64,000 nt of DNA from Polynucleobacter sp. es-MAR-4 (GTDB taxonomy: Bacteria; Pseudomonadota; Gammaproteobacteria; Burkholderiales; Burkholderiaceae), in NCBI RefSeq assembly GCF_018882055.1, contig NZ_JACVPF010000001.1, positions 1,138,722 to 1,202,721 on the forward strand, written 5' to 3'. Positions 19,211 to 28,523 of the stretch are shown here, piece by piece. Each line of letters begins with the position of its first letter. The stretch's first letter is position 1. The notes beneath the pieces were generated by a model that ran no database searches, was not told the DNA's origin, and saw only the letters and a program-made list of their open reading frames with translations. A program made the translations under genes and the position numbers.

Positions 19211-21169
19211 CTAAGGAAGCTCAGATGCGTTTGCTGCTTTAGGAGTAATTACTCCTAAACGTTGTTTTAAAGACTGCGTCTGTCCATGCATCACCGATGA
19301 ATAATACGTTGCATTGGCCAAAACGTTTTTCACATAAGTTCGTGTTTCATTGAATGGGATAGTTTCAGCAAAGATCGCCCCTTCTGTTGGGCTGGTGAGC
19401 TTTTCCCGCCAAGTTTTAGATCGTGATGGGCCGGCGTTATAAGCTGCGGATGCCAACACCCAAGAGCCATCCAAATCTACCAAGACCATATTCAAGTAAT
19501 TGCTGCCCAAAGTGAGGTTGGTATTGGTATCGGCAAGTTTGTCATTGGTATAGGAGGTCATACCAATTTTCTTGGCCACATACTTCGCAGTATTGGGCAT
19601 CACCTGCATCAAGCCTGAAGCGCCAACCGATGAAGAGGCATTCATGATGAAGCGTGACTCTTGACGAATGAGTCCATAAGCCCAAGCCAAGTTCAAATCA
19701 ATTTGCTTGGCAATGGGTGATAGCTCATCACGATATGGAGTTGGGTAACGCAAGCTAAAGTCGTGCTCTTGCTTGGTGCGATCTGCAGTATTTACCACGC
19801 GGTCATATAAGCCAATACGCTTGGCATATTCAGCGGCTGCGAGCAACTGCTTATCACTCATATTGCGCAACTCCCAATTCCAATCGCGGTTGCCTTCAAA
19901 ACGTAAATTCATGGCATAGAAGCGCTCACCTCGGATAAAGCCTTTACGTTGGGACATGGCCTCAATTTCTGCATCGCTAACTTTGGTGCGGGCAGGCGCA
20001 TGATTTGATTTACCTAGATCTTCTCGTGCAAGCTGTCCATAAAAGTTGTACTGGTCGGCAACGAGTTCAAGATTCTCGCGAGCTTTTTCATTTTGACCCT
20101 CCACTTTCAATGCACGCGCATACCAATAAGTCCAAGCGGGATCTTTGCTACGCACCGCAGGATTCATGCCTTCAATTGCATTTTTTACCAGCGTCCAATC
20201 CTTGGCACGTAAGCCCGCACGAACCTTCCATTCCTGACCTTCAGTCGAGAGTAGTTCGTTATAGCCCAGCTCTTGTTGTAGACGATATGCATCATCTGCA
20301 TTGGGATCTAATTTCTTGGCAAGAAATTGGCCAATCACGCCCCAAGCTACCGCCTGGTTCTCTTTGCTATAGCGAGATGCATTTTGTGAAAAATCTTTAA
20401 ACGCTTTTGCAGGATCGGCTTTGGCGGCTTTCACAATATCGGCAATAGGATCTTCGCCACCCAAGCGACGAGACATAGTGTCAAAGCCCATCTCGCTAGC
20501 AGCGCGACCAATGGCTTTTGCTTCGCTAGGGGTCATACCTCCAGCACCAACCAAGATAGGCACCAATTCCTGACAAGCTTGACCGAAATAGCGTGGGTCC
20601 AACAATATTGCGCGCGCATCAATCGCAACTTTTGTTGGATTCTCACCTTGGGCTAGCTTTGATTGCAGTGAATAACACTTCACCTGAGTGTCGTCATCTA
20701 AAACAAACTTGGAATATTCGGCGTCAAAGCGAGACCAGTCTTTACGCTTACCTAAAACGAGCAACCAATCATTGCGCATCCGATCAGCCAAAGCGGTACC
20801 TTGATATTGATTTAGAAATGCCATCACTTGTGGGTCTGCATTGCTATCAGAGCGAGCGCCTCCTGCGCTATCAAATAACTGGGGCTTGATGCGGAAGTAG
20901 GCTACGTAGTCCTCATATGGGTAGTTTGAGAGGCTGGCAGCTAGGGTTTGCGCGCGAGCCACATCATTTCGTTTAGCAGCCTCACGCAATTCAATAAAGG
21001 TACGATCACCCTCATTAATCTCAAAGGCCGAAATTCTGCTTTCTTTAGCGGGAACAGTTTTCTTGGCCTTCTCCGCAGAAATGCTGGGCGCAGAAACTGC
21101 TAGGGCCAAAAATAACATTCCGCCCAATGCCCTTTGCCAACCACCAAAAAAATCAAACCTCTTTTTCAC
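19211..21169 (-). CDS. slt: Soluble lytic murein transglycosylase (Slt70-like)
   Basis: The product (about 652 residues) has an N-terminal signal peptide (basic start, then GGMLFLALAVSAPSISA), a long alpha-helical superhelix, and a C-terminal goose-type lysozyme domain: GLIRQESRF with the catalytic glutamate, then GASGLMQVMPNTAK and AAYNAGPSR. It cleaves peptidoglycan to 1,6-anhydromuropeptides in the periplasm; AmpG elsewhere in this window would import such fragments. The GTG at 21169 is preferred over the ATG at 21235: AAGG sits seven bases before the GTG and the signal peptide then begins properly. The longer version would overlap the divergent gene. Confidence 0.93.
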   Translation of the reverse strand: MKKRFDFFGGWQRALGGMLFLALAVSAPSISAEKAKKTVPAKESRISAFEINEGDRTFIELREAAKRNDVARAQTLAASLSNYPYEDYVAYFRIKPQLFDSAGGARSDSNADPQVMAFLNQYQGTALADRMRNDWLLVLGKRKDWSRFDAEYSKFVLDDDTQVKCYSLQSKLAQGENPTKVAIDARAILLDPRYFGQACQELVPILVGAGGMTPSEAKAIGRAASEMGFDTMSRRLGGEDPIADIVKAAKADPAKAFKDFSQNASRYSKENQAVAWGVIGQFLAKKLDPNADDAYRLQQELGYNELLSTEGQEWKVRAGLRAKDWTLVKNAIEGMNPAVRSKDPAWTYWYARALKVEGQNEKARENLELVADQYNFYGQLAREDLGKSNHAPARTKVSDAEIEAMSQRKGFIRGERFYAMNLRFEGNRDWNWELRNMSDKQLLAAAEYAKRIGLYDRVVNTADRTKQEHDFSLRYPTPYRDELSPIAKQIDLNLAWAYGLIRQESRFIMNASSSVGASGLMQVMPNTAKYVAKKIGMTSYTNDKLADTNTNLTLGSNYLNMVLVDLDGSWVLASAAYNAGPSRSKTWREKLTSPTEGAIFAETIPFNETRTYVKNVLANATYYSSVMHGQTQSLKQRLGVITPKAANASELP

Positions 21170-21215
21170 CGTATTACCTTGTTGATTTACTATATCTCTT
21201 AATTTTCGCCTGATA

Positions 21216-21848
21216 ATGGTCGATATGCACGGCAATTCTCCAAAATCGCTACGGCAGGACTTACTGGCCCAAAGAAAACAGTTTGCGGCTAGCGCAAGCT
21301 ATCCCATGGTACAAGAAGCTATTTTGGCCAGCCTAGTCAGCTTTCTAGCCGACCACGATTCTCAAGTTCAATCTATCGCCCTGTATTGCCCCATCCAAGA
21401 TGAGCTTGATCCTCGCCCCAGTCTATTGGCGTGGGCGAAGAGTCATACAGGCAAAACGCTAGCTCTTCCCTTTGCGCGCCCTGATAAACATTTAGATTTT
21501 TATGCCTGGCAAGAAGGTGACCTACTGATTCCAAGTCGCCACGGTGTACCAGAGCCAGATCCCAATAATCCCCGTAGACCACAAGTCACCCCAGACTGCA
21601 TCTTGATTCCCTGCGTAGGCTGGTCAGAATCGATGGTGGGCGATAAAACGCGCTATTGGCGGCTTGGGTATGGGGGTGGCTACTTTGACCGCACCTTAGC
21701 CCAATTACGTAAAGCCAAACCAAGCCTACTCTGTGTAGGCATTGGCTTTGATTGGCAAAAATTAGATGATGCTCAATGGCAGGCCCAAACACATGATGAG
21801 CCTTTGGATGCCATGCTGACTGAGTCAGGCTTACTTATTCAGACTTAG
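21216..21848 (+). CDS. 5-formyltetrahydrofolate cyclo-ligase
   Basis: This 210-residue protein converts 5-formyl-THF to 5,10-methenyl-THF with ATP. The basic N-terminus LRQDLLAQRKQF and the C-terminal motif RLGYGGGYFDRTL with the glycine-rich ATP site are diagnostic, as is ALYCPIQDELDPRP near residues 50-63. It is divergent from slt and its end overlaps the metF end by 18 bp, bringing two one-carbon genes tail to tail. A second in-frame ATG at 21225 could also be used. No 6S RNA, which flanks this gene in gammaproteobacteria, fits in the short upstream gap. Confidence 0.92.
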   Translation: MVDMHGNSPKSLRQDLLAQRKQFAASASYPMVQEAILASLVSFLADHDSQVQSIALYCPIQDELDPRPSLLAWAKSHTGKTLALPFARPDKHLDFYAWQEGDLLIPSRHGVPEPDPNNPRRPQVTPDCILIPCVGWSESMVGDKTRYWRLGYGGGYFDRTLAQLRKAKPSLLCVGIGFDWQKLDDAQWQAQTHDEPLDAMLTESGLLIQT

Positions 21849-22661
21849 ATTGTCTGCAATCGCTAGAACAGCATCCGCCTGATTCAGTGAATAGAAGTGC
21901 AATCCTGGAGCACCAGCAGTTAAAAGCTGATCGCAAAGGTCGGTAACCACCTCTTCACCAAACGCACGAATCGAAGCAGTGTCATCACCATAGGACTGCA
22001 AACGCAAACGAATCCAACGCGGAATCTCGGCGCCACAAGCATCAGAGAAACGCAGTAGCTGAGTACTGTTAGTGATTGGCATGATTCCAGCAATCACTGG
22101 CTGAGTAACACCCAAGTCATAGGCCTCGTCAACAAAACGGAAGTACGCATCGCTGTTATAGAAATACTGAGTTACTGCTGAATTGGCTCCAGCCTTCATC
22201 TTCTGTACAAAGAAATCCACATCAGTCGCTGGCGACTTAGCCTGAGGATGAGTTTCTGGATAAGCGGCTACATCAATGTGGAACCAGTCACCAGTTTCAG
22301 CACGAATAAACTCAACCAATTCATTGGCGTGATGGAACTCACCGTACTGACCCATGCCAGATGGTAAGTCGCCACGTAAAGCTACGATACGTTTAACACC
22401 TAAAGCTTGGTATTGCTTCAACATTTCGCGCACGCTTTCACGTGAGCTACCAACACAAGATAAGTGGGGAGCAACCGCTGCACCTGCAGCATGAATGTCG
22501 CTCACCACCTTTAATGTGCCAGATTGAGTAGAGCCACCAGCACCAAAGGTCACAGAATAAAAAGCGGGCTTGAGCGTTTCACTAAAACGCTCGCGCACGA
22601 GATGCAGCTTGCTCTCACCTTCAGGTGTTTTTGGAGGGAAGAATTCAATGCTTAATTCCAT
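21831..22661 (-). CDS. metF: 5,10-methylenetetrahydrofolate reductase
   Basis: The 276-residue protein is a bacterial-length MetF, reducing methylene-THF to methyl-THF for methionine synthesis. It opens ELSIEFFPPKTPEGE, carries ALRGDLP near residues 100 and the FAD/NADH-binding PQAKSPATDVDFFVQK and ITQYFYNSD-like segments, and ends with LHFYSLNQ. It is downstream of ahcY on the same strand by 56 bp and so probably shares its riboswitch-controlled transcript, uniting regeneration of methyl groups with SAH removal. Confidence 0.96.
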   Translation of the reverse strand: MELSIEFFPPKTPEGESKLHLVRERFSETLKPAFYSVTFGAGGSTQSGTLKVVSDIHAAGAAVAPHLSCVGSSRESVREMLKQYQALGVKRIVALRGDLPSGMGQYGEFHHANELVEFIRAETGDWFHIDVAAYPETHPQAKSPATDVDFFVQKMKAGANSAVTQYFYNSDAYFRFVDEAYDLGVTQPVIAGIMPITNSTQLLRFSDACGAEIPRWIRLRLQSYGDDTASIRAFGEEVVTDLCDQLLTAGAPGLHFYSLNQADAVLAIADNLSLNK

Positions 22662-22717
22662 GGTCTTGGGCCTGTATCTCTATTTCTCTATTGAACAATA
22701 TCCAGCAAGGGTACAAA

Positions 22718-24163
22718 TTAATAACGGTAGTGGTCAGCCTTGTATGGGCCTTCCTTCGTTACGCCAATGTAAGAAGCTTGCTGATCTGACAATACAGTTA
22801 ACTGTGCATTCAATGTCTTGAGCTGCAAACGAGCAACCTTCTCATCTAAATGCTTAGGCAAGGTGTAAACACCGACTGGGTATTTATCTGTGCCAACTGC
22901 ATTCCACAATTCGATCTGTGCAATCACTTGGTTCGCAAATGAAGAGCTCATGACATAAGATGGGTGTCCTGTACCGCAACCCAAGTTAACTAAGCGGCCC
23001 TTAGCCAAGATGATGATGCGCTTCTCAGGATTGCCATTAGCTGCCGGGAAAATCACGTGATCTACTTGTGGCTTGATTTCTTCCCACTTGTATTTTTCGA
23101 TACCAGCAACATCAATCTCGTTATCGAAGTGGCCAATGTTACAAACAATGGCTTGATTCTTCATCTTCACCATATGGTCATGCGTAATCACATGGTAGTT
23201 ACCTGTTGCAGAAACAAAGATGTCTGCCTTATCTGCGGCGTAATCCATTGTGACAACACGGTAGCCTTCCATGGCCGCTTGCAATGCGCAGATTGGATCT
23301 ACTTCAGTAACCCAAACTTGAGCAGACAAAGCACGTAGAGCTTGAGCTGAACCTTTACCCACATCGCCGTAACCGCAAACAACTGCAACCTTACCAGCAA
23401 CCATGACGTCAGTAGCTCGCTTGATCGCATCAACTAAAGATTCACGGCAACCATAGAGGTTATCGAACTTGCTCTTAGTAACAGAGTCGTTCACATTAAT
23501 TGCTGGGAACTTTAAGTCACCTTTTGCGAACATCTGATAGAGGCGATGTACACCGGTAGTAGTTTCTTCAGTTACGCCTTTTACTTTTTCTAGGCGTGTG
23601 GAGTACCAAGTTGGATCTTGCGCCAATTTCTTTTTAATGGCTGCGAACAAAATAGTTTCTTCTTCGCTAGTTGGGTGATTCAAGCAAGCTTGATCTTTCT
23701 CAGCGCGTGCACCGAGGTGCAATAACAAAGTAGCATCGCCGCCGTCATCCAAAATCATGTTGGTGAAACCACCATCAGCCCACTCAAAAATACGGTGGGT
23801 GTAATCCCAATACTGCTCAAGGGTTTCACCCTTAATGGCAAACACTGGCGTGCCGTTAGCAGCAATTGCTGCAGCAGCGTGATCTTGTGTAGAGAAAATA
23901 TTGCAAGATGCCCACTGCACTTCAGCGCCGAGAGCCTCTAAAGTCTCAATCAATACTGCAGTTTGAATGGTCATGTGCAATGAGCCAGTAATACGTGCGC
24001 CACGCAATGGTTGCTGTGATGCGAACTCATCACGAATCGCGATCAGTCCTGGCATTTCAGTTTCAGCAATGGCGATTTCTTTACGACCAAAGTCAGCCAA
24101 AGAAATATCGGCAATAGCGCAACGGGTTGCTACAAAGTTGTTTAAATCGGAAACGGTACTCAT
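22718..24163 (-). CDS. ahcY: Adenosylhomocysteinase (SAH hydrolase)
   Basis: The protein (481 residues from the ATG at 24163) hydrolyses S-adenosylhomocysteine to adenosine and homocysteine. The NAD-binding loop [14 protein letters not shown], the substrate segment [11 protein letters not shown] and the C-terminal [10 protein letters not shown] are diagnostic. The frame stays open to an ATG at 24223 inside the leader RNA, but GGAG stands seven bases before 24163 and the homologous N-terminus begins there. An SAH riboswitch at 24230-24336 precedes it. It lies between metK and metF in a SAM-cycle gene series. Confidence 0.97.
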   Translation of the reverse strand: MSTVSDLNNFVATRCAIADISLADFGRKEIAIAETEMPGLIAIRDEFASQQPLRGARITGSLHMTIQTAVLIETLEALGAEVQWASCNIFSTQDHAAAAIAANGTPVFAIKGETLEQYWDYTHRIFEWADGGFTNMILDDGGDATLLLHLGARAEKDQACLNHPTSEEETILFAAIKKKLAQDPTWYSTRLEKVKGVTEETTTGVHRLYQMFAKGDLKFPAINVNDSVTKSKFDNLYGCRESLVDAIKRATDVMVAGKVAVVCGYGDVGKGSAQALRALSAQVWVTEVDPICALQAAMEGYRVVTMDYAADKADIFVSATGNYHVITHDHMVKMKNQAIVCNIGHFDNEIDVAGIEKYKWEEIKPQVDHVIFPAANGNPEKRIIILAKGRLVNLGCGTGHPSYVMSSSFANQVIAQIELWNAVGTDKYPVGVYTLPKHLDEKVARLQLKTLNAQLTVLSDQQASYIGVTKEGPYKADHYRY

Positions 24164-24203
24164 GAATGCTCCAGCTAAATACGATCCAATGCTGGAGTAG
24201 AAA

Positions 24204-24234
24204 CTCGCTAGCCATTGAATCATGGGTTAGCGAG
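24204..24234 (-). promoter_or_regulatory. Hairpin competing with SAH riboswitch pseudoknot (expression platform)
   Basis: On the transcript, CTCGCTA (24234-24228) pairs with TAGCGAG (24210-24204), and inside it CCAT pairs with ATGG. The 5' arm shares the CTC bases with the P4 pseudoknot strand of the SAH aptamer, so the two folds exclude each other. A short TTTCT follows; whether the hairpin acts on transcription or translation is unclear. Confidence 0.6.
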
Positions 24235-24336
24235 CGCAGTTGCAATTAGCAAACTCTGGGGTTACCTAGGAGTCCACTCCCTTCAAGCCTGGGGAAACGC
24301 TGGTTCTCAGCATTCCTTGCAACGCTCCTTGAAGGT
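24230..24336 (-). ncRNA. SAH riboswitch (ahcY leader)
   Basis: The leader folds as the known S-adenosylhomocysteine riboswitch. P1 is CCTTCAAG (24335-24328) with CTTGAAGG (24287-24280), eight perfect pairs. Conserved GGAGCGTTGCAA follows the 5' strand, and CCAGGC precedes the 3' strand. P2 is GGAA..GCTG/CAGC..TTCC. The P4 pseudoknot pairs GAGCG with CGCTC (24236-24232) within AACTGCGCTCGC, matching the consensus end. SAH riboswitches switch on ahcY when SAH builds up. Confidence 0.9.
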
Positions 24337-24365
24337 ATGACGAAATTGTAATCAATTTCGTCATA
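24336..24365. repeat. 30-bp perfect inverted repeat upstream of the SAH riboswitch
   Basis: TATGACGAAATTG (24336-24348) and its exact reverse complement CAATTTCGTCATA (24353-24365) flank the four bases TAAT. It abuts the aptamer P1 and lies between the metK stop and ahcY. No T-run follows, so it is not an ordinary terminator; it may be an operator of a methionine-cycle regulator or a processing hairpin. Confidence 0.7.
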
Positions 24366-24414
24366 TTTCGCCTCAATACAAAACAAACTGCAAATTTACT
24401 ACCTAGAAGGCAGA

Positions 24415-25581
24415 TTACAAGCCAGCAGCTGCACGCAATGCAGGCGCCTTATCGCACTGTTCCCAAGTAAATTCTGGCTCTTCACGACCAAAGTGACCAT
24501 AGGCAGCAGTCTTGCGATAAATCGGACGCAAGAGATTCAACATCTTGACGATGCCTTTTGGACGCAAGTCAAAGTGCTCAGATACCAGTTGCGCAATCTT
24601 CTCATCAGAGATCTTGCCGGTACCAAAGGTGCTCACCATCACTGAAGTTGGTTTAGCAACACCAATCGCGTAAGAAATCTGAATCAAGCACTTGCTTGCT
24701 AAACCAGCAGCAACTACGTTCTTCGCTACATAACGACCAGCATAGGCAGCAGAACGGTCAACCTTGGAAGGATCCTTACCAGAGAACGCACCACCACCGT
24801 GAGGAGCCGCACCGCCATAGGTATCCACAATGATCTTGCGACCTGTCAGACCACAATCGCCTTGCGGGCCGCCGATAACAAATCGACCTGTTGGGTTTAC
24901 CAAGAAGTTAATCGCGCCTTTAATCAAGTGCTTCGGCAATACTGGTTTGATAATTTCTTCGATTACAGCTTCACGCAATTTCTCGAGAGAAATTTCTTCA
25001 TCATGTTGCGTAGAGAGAACTACTGTATCGATTGAGTCAGGCTTGCCATCCACATAGCGCAAGGTCACTTGTGACTTCGCATCAGGACGCAACCAATTCA
25101 AACGGCCATCACGACGCAATTGAGACTGACGCTCCACCAAACGGTGTGACAAGTGAATTGGCAAAGGCATGAGTTCTGCAGTTTCATCACAGGCGTAACC
25201 AAACATCAAACCTTGGTCACCAGCACCTTGATCTAAGCCGTCATCATGCGCCTTATCTACGCCCTGAGCGATGTCAGGACTTTGCTTGTCATAAGCAACC
25301 AACACGGCACAACCTTTGTAATCAATACCGTAGTCAGTGTTGTCGTAACCAATTTCACGCAAAGTATTGCGAGCCACCTGAATGTAATCCACATTGGCGT
25401 TAGTTGTGATCTCACCAGCCAGAACCACCAAGCCGGTATTGCACAATGTTTCCGCCGCAACGCGCGCAGTTGGGTCCTGAGCCAGGATTGAATCCAAAAT
25501 GGCATCAGAGATTTGGTCTGCTACTTTATCGGGGTGGCCTTCAGAAACTGATTCTGAGGTGAAGAAGTAATCATTTGCCAT
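24415..25581 (-). CDS. metK: S-adenosylmethionine synthetase
   Basis: At 388 residues this is a full-length MetK, which makes SAM from methionine and [21 protein letters not shown] at the N-terminus is the ATP/methionine site, [10 protein letters not shown] the conserved hexapeptide region and [16 protein letters not shown] the P-loop-like phosphate site. AAAGGA precedes the ATG. It has its own promoter at 25706-25735 and a SAM-II-like aptamer in its leader, consistent with shut-off when SAM is plentiful. ahcY and metF follow on the same strand. Confidence 0.98.
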   Translation of the reverse strand: MANDYFFTSESVSEGHPDKVADQISDAILDSILAQDPTARVAAETLCNTGLVVLAGEITTNANVDYIQVARNTLREIGYDNTDYGIDYKGCAVLVAYDKQSPDIAQGVDKAHDDGLDQGAGDQGLMFGYACDETAELMPLPIHLSHRLVERQSQLRRDGRLNWLRPDAKSQVTLRYVDGKPDSIDTVVLSTQHDEEISLEKLREAVIEEIIKPVLPKHLIKGAINFLVNPTGRFVIGGPQGDCGLTGRKIIVDTYGGAAPHGGGAFSGKDPSKVDRSAAYAGRYVAKNVVAAGLASKCLIQISYAIGVAKPTSVMVSTFGTGKISDEKIAQLVSEHFDLRPKGIVKMLNLLRPIYRKTAAYGHFGREEPEFTWEQCDKAPALRAAAGL

Positions 25582-25647
25582 TGCATATTCCTTTAAAAAT
25601 TAACACGATCTATGGGACAACTCGACGTGCCAGGAACTTCAACGGCG

Positions 25648-25700
25648 ACGCTTTAGCAGAATTTATGAATCGCCCTGCAAGTTGCCTTAACTCAGCGATG
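25648..25700 (-). ncRNA. SAM-II-like riboswitch (metK leader)
   Basis: The metK leader begins with an H-type pseudoknot resembling SAM-II (metA motif) RNA. P1 pairs ATCGC (25699-25695) with GCGAT (25673-25669). The loop begins TGAGTTAA, like TGATTTAA of SAM-II, and the 3' part holds ATAAATTCTGCTAAA, matching the conserved ATAAAT..GCTAAA core. Loop GCAG can pair with CTGC for the pseudoknot helix. The aptamer starts at the predicted transcription start. SAM-V, which has the same core, is an alternative label. Confidence 0.75.
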
Positions 25701-25705
25701 CATGA

Positions 25706-25735
25706 ATTCTATCCGAAAAACGCCTTATTCATCAA
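25706..25735 (-). promoter_or_regulatory. Sigma-70-type promoter of metK
   Basis: On the minus strand TTGATG (-35, 25735-25730) and TAGAAT (-10, 25711-25706) are separated by 18 bases. The predicted start, near 25699, coincides with the first base of the SAM-II-like aptamer. Confidence 0.65.
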
Positions 25736-25784
25736 GCGACACAGGAAATTTGGCCCTAGCGCTGGCATTGAATATCATTAGAGG

Positions 25785-26645
25785 GTGCGCAAACTCCTTC
25801 TCAAGCTAACCCTCGCTGCAATTGCAGTTTTGCCCTTATTCCTAGTTCAGGTAATTGGGGCAGCTTTAGGGATATTGGCCTATATAGGCTCGAAGCAATA
25901 TCGATCGCTTTTTCGCCCCCAATATGAGGCGGTCGTTAAAAGCCATCACCTACCGCTGCAAATCTGGCGTGCGGCAGCTGCATCAGGGCAACTCTTCTCA
26001 GACAGCCTATGGATCTGGCGTAATCCAGCCAAAGCTCTCAAGCTAGTCGAGGTGAGGGATTGGGGCATCGTCGAGACAGCTATTAACGAAGGGCATGGCT
26101 TAGTCATGCTCACACCACACCTCGGTGGTTTTGAAATTATTCCCCGAGTCTTAGCTCAGCACTTCCCGGCCACAATCCTTTACCGCCCTTCACGCCAAGA
26201 CTGGCTAAATGAAGTGGTGGAAGAGGGTCGCGCATATCCGAATATGCATTTCGTGCCAACCAACCTCAATGGCGTGCGCCAAATGACGCGAGCACTCACT
26301 CGCGGCGAAGCTATCGGCATTCTTCCGGATCAAGTACCTAGCGGTGGCGAAGGTGTTTGGGTACCCTTCTTCGGGCGCCCTGCTTATACAACCCCACTTC
26401 CGGCTCGCTTGGCCAATCGCAACAACACACCAGTGGTCATGTTTACCGCCAAACGCAAAGGTCTTGGCAAAGGTTGGCTAATGCAGGCCAAGAGATTGGC
26501 GCCGCTCTCTGAAGACTCCATGCTTGCTGCTGCCGAACTCAACGCTGCAATTGAGAATGCGATTCTAGTAGCGCCCAATCAATTCATCTGGGCCTATAAC
26601 CGCTACAAACACCCCAGCGGAGCAGAATTACCACCAAGCAATTAG
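25785..26645 (+). CDS. Lipid A biosynthesis acyltransferase (LpxL/HtrB-like)
   Basis: This 286-residue membrane-anchored protein has an N-terminal hydrophobic helix and the HX4E acyltransferase motif in LTPHLGGFEII (about residues 107-117), followed by LYRPSRQDWLN and LPDQVPSGGEGVWVPFFG, hallmarks of the LpxL/LpxM family. It transfers a secondary acyl chain to Kdo2-lipid IVA from acyl-ACP at the inner membrane. The start is a GTG at 25785 with weak spacing to any Shine-Dalgarno. It is followed after 25 bp by a second, more divergent acyltransferase and then dapF. Confidence 0.88.
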   Translation: MRKLLLKLTLAAIAVLPLFLVQVIGAALGILAYIGSKQYRSLFRPQYEAVVKSHHLPLQIWRAAAASGQLFSDSLWIWRNPAKALKLVEVRDWGIVETAINEGHGLVMLTPHLGGFEIIPRVLAQHFPATILYRPSRQDWLNEVVEEGRAYPNMHFVPTNLNGVRQMTRALTRGEAIGILPDQVPSGGEGVWVPFFGRPAYTTPLPARLANRNNTPVVMFTAKRKGLGKGWLMQAKRLAPLSEDSMLAAAELNAAIENAILVAPNQFIWAYNRYKHPSGAELPPSN

Positions 26646-26670
26646 TTAATAAATTTATAATTTATTTAAC

Positions 26671-27570
26671 ATGACCTGGTTACAAAACGTTTTTAATTTT
26701 CTGGCGCTGAACTTACTGCGTCTTTTTGCCTTTCTACCTTACGCCCTCACCATCTATATTGGCTATGGGCTGGGCTGGCTAGCCGCCCATATTCCTAACG
26801 AACGCGCCAAGGTTGTGAAAACGAACTTGCGTTTGTGCTTCCCAAATCTGAGCGAAGGTGAAATTAATTCGCTTGCACTAGCGCATTGGAAATTATTTGG
26901 ACGCAGTGTCATTGAGAGAAGCCGAATTTGGCTTGGCAGCGGAAAACAAATTACCGACATCGTCACCATTAACTCTGCGATTACGCTGGGTGATCGTAAG
27001 CCACGCCTCTTAATCAATCCTCACTTTGTAGGTCTTGAGGGCGGCTTTATGGCACTTTCCGTTTTGGCTAGTCAGCATGATTGGCCTCGTGGTGCCGGCC
27101 TCTACCAAAACATGAAGAACCCATTCTTTAATCAAAAGATGATTGAATGGAGAAACCGTTTCGGTGGTAAATCGATTGAGCGTCAAAGTCGCTTACGTGA
27201 TTTGATTCGTGAAATTCAAACAGGTAACTTTATTTTTATTGCACCTGATATTGATCTCGATCCCCGTGACTCTGTTTTTGTTCCCTTCTTTGGAATCCAA
27301 ACTAATACGATCACTTCAGTCTCACGCCTAGCTAGGCTCAGTGGCGCAGAAGTTTGCCTCATGACCACCACATTAAATCCTGATCGCATGGGTTATACCT
27401 GCAATATCAGCGCACCACTACCCAATTTTCCAACCGATGACGTTGAAGCCGATACCGCACGTCTGAATAAATATATCGAAGACCTTGTTCGCGAAAGGCC
27501 TGCAGAGTACTATTGGGTACATAAACGCTTTAAGCATCGGCCAGCTGGCGAGCCTAGTCTTTATAACTAA
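26671..27570 (+). CDS. Lysophospholipid/lipid A acyltransferase family protein, paralogue 1
   Basis: The 299-residue product is an LpxL-family acyltransferase with HX4E in [46 protein letters not shown] and a C-terminal [16 protein letters not shown]. It closely resembles the protein encoded at 49871-50758 and is less like the neighbouring LpxL. The two neighbours may add the two secondary acyl chains of lipid A, though the acceptor of this branch cannot be decided from sequence. It lies 11 bp before dapF. Confidence 0.85.
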   Translation: MTWLQNVFNFLALNLLRLFAFLPYALTIYIGYGLGWLAAHIPNERAKVVKTNLRLCFPNLSEGEINSLALAHWKLFGRSVIERSRIWLGSGKQITDIVTINSAITLGDRKPRLLINPHFVGLEGGFMALSVLASQHDWPRGAGLYQNMKNPFFNQKMIEWRNRFGGKSIERQSRLRDLIREIQTGNFIFIAPDIDLDPRDSVFVPFFGIQTNTITSVSRLARLSGAEVCLMTTTLNPDRMGYTCNISAPLPNFPTDDVEADTARLNKYIEDLVRERPAEYYWVHKRFKHRPAGEPSLYN

Positions 27571-27581
27571 TTGGAAATCTT

Positions 27582-28484
27582 TTGAGCACGAATTTAAACA
27601 AGTCCGCACGCACATTACGCTTCACCAAAATGCATGGTGCTGGCAATGATTTCATTGTGCTCAATGGTATTGATCAAGATCTGAGCAACATCACTCGAGA
27701 GCAATGGCAAAAACTAGCCCATCGCCAATTTGGGATTGGTGCAGATCAAATTCTGCTCGTTGAAAAAGCTACACGCTCAGATGCTGATTTTCGTTATCGC
27801 ATCTTTAATGCGGATGGCGGCGAAGTTGAACAATGCGGCAACGGTTCACGTTGCTTTGTTCGCTTTGTGCTTGACCAAGGCCTTTCCAACAAGAATCCCT
27901 TACGCGTAGAAGTAGCGCATACCGTGCTTACCTTGAGATCTCATGATGATGGTCAGGTGGAAGTGGATATGGGTGCGCCCATTTTTGAACATAGCAAAAT
28001 CCCATTTAATGCGGGCAGCTTAGCAAGCAAGCAAGAGTTTCATGAAATGCTCTATGCGCTGCCTATTGCTACGCCCGCTACACACGACAGCTGGATAGGC
28101 GTCTTGTCGATGGGCAATCCCCACGCAGTACAAGTAGTAGGTGATGTTGATAGTGCACCCGTACTCGAAGAGGGCCCATCAATTGAAAAGGATGCAGCAT
28201 TTCCGAAAAGAGTAAATGCTGGCTACATGCAAATTATGAACCGCAATGAAATCAAGTTGCGAGTCTATGAGCGTGGCGCTGGTGAGACTCTCGCCTGCGG
28301 CACTGGTGCGTGCGCTGCAGTGGTCTCTGGTATTCGTCGCGGCTTACTCGACTCTCCCGTCAAAGTGCATACCCGCGGTGGCGATTTACAAATTGCTTGG
28401 GGCGGTATGATCAATGAAGTTGCTCAGCCTGTCATCATGACTGGGCCAGCCATCACCGTGTTCGAAGGTGAAACAACAATCTAA
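27582..28484 (+). CDS. dapF: Diaminopimelate epimerase
   Basis: The 300-residue enzyme interconverts LL- and meso-diaminopimelate for lysine and peptidoglycan. KMHGAGNDF near the N-terminus, the catalytic C85 in QCGNGSRC and C239 in [10 protein letters not shown] are all present. The best start is a TTG at 27582 with GGAAA shortly upstream; the next ATG is inside the conserved KMHGAGNDF and would remove the first strand. It is co-directional with two acyltransferase genes and converges with pyrE. Confidence 0.96.
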   Translation: MSTNLNKSARTLRFTKMHGAGNDFIVLNGIDQDLSNITREQWQKLAHRQFGIGADQILLVEKATRSDADFRYRIFNADGGEVEQCGNGSRCFVRFVLDQGLSNKNPLRVEVAHTVLTLRSHDDGQVEVDMGAPIFEHSKIPFNAGSLASKQEFHEMLYALPIATPATHDSWIGVLSMGNPHAVQVVGDVDSAPVLEEGPSIEKDAAFPKRVNAGYMQIMNRNEIKLRVYERGAGETLACGTGACAAVVSGIRRGLLDSPVKVHTRGGDLQIAWGGMINEVAQPVIMTGPAITVFEGETTI

Positions 28485-28523
28485 ATAGCAGAACTGCAGA
28501 AACTACCGCTACCGCTCTTTAGA

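Noticed and set aside
21170..21215. 6S RNA next to the formyl-THF cyclo-ligase gene
   Set aside because: 6S RNA precedes this gene in some proteobacteria, but the gap here is under 50 bases and cannot hold it.
24164..24223. In-frame 20-codon N-terminal extension of ahcY
   Set aside because: It lies in the riboswitch leader, its ATG is within the platform hairpin, and the proper N-terminus with ribosome-binding site begins at 24163.
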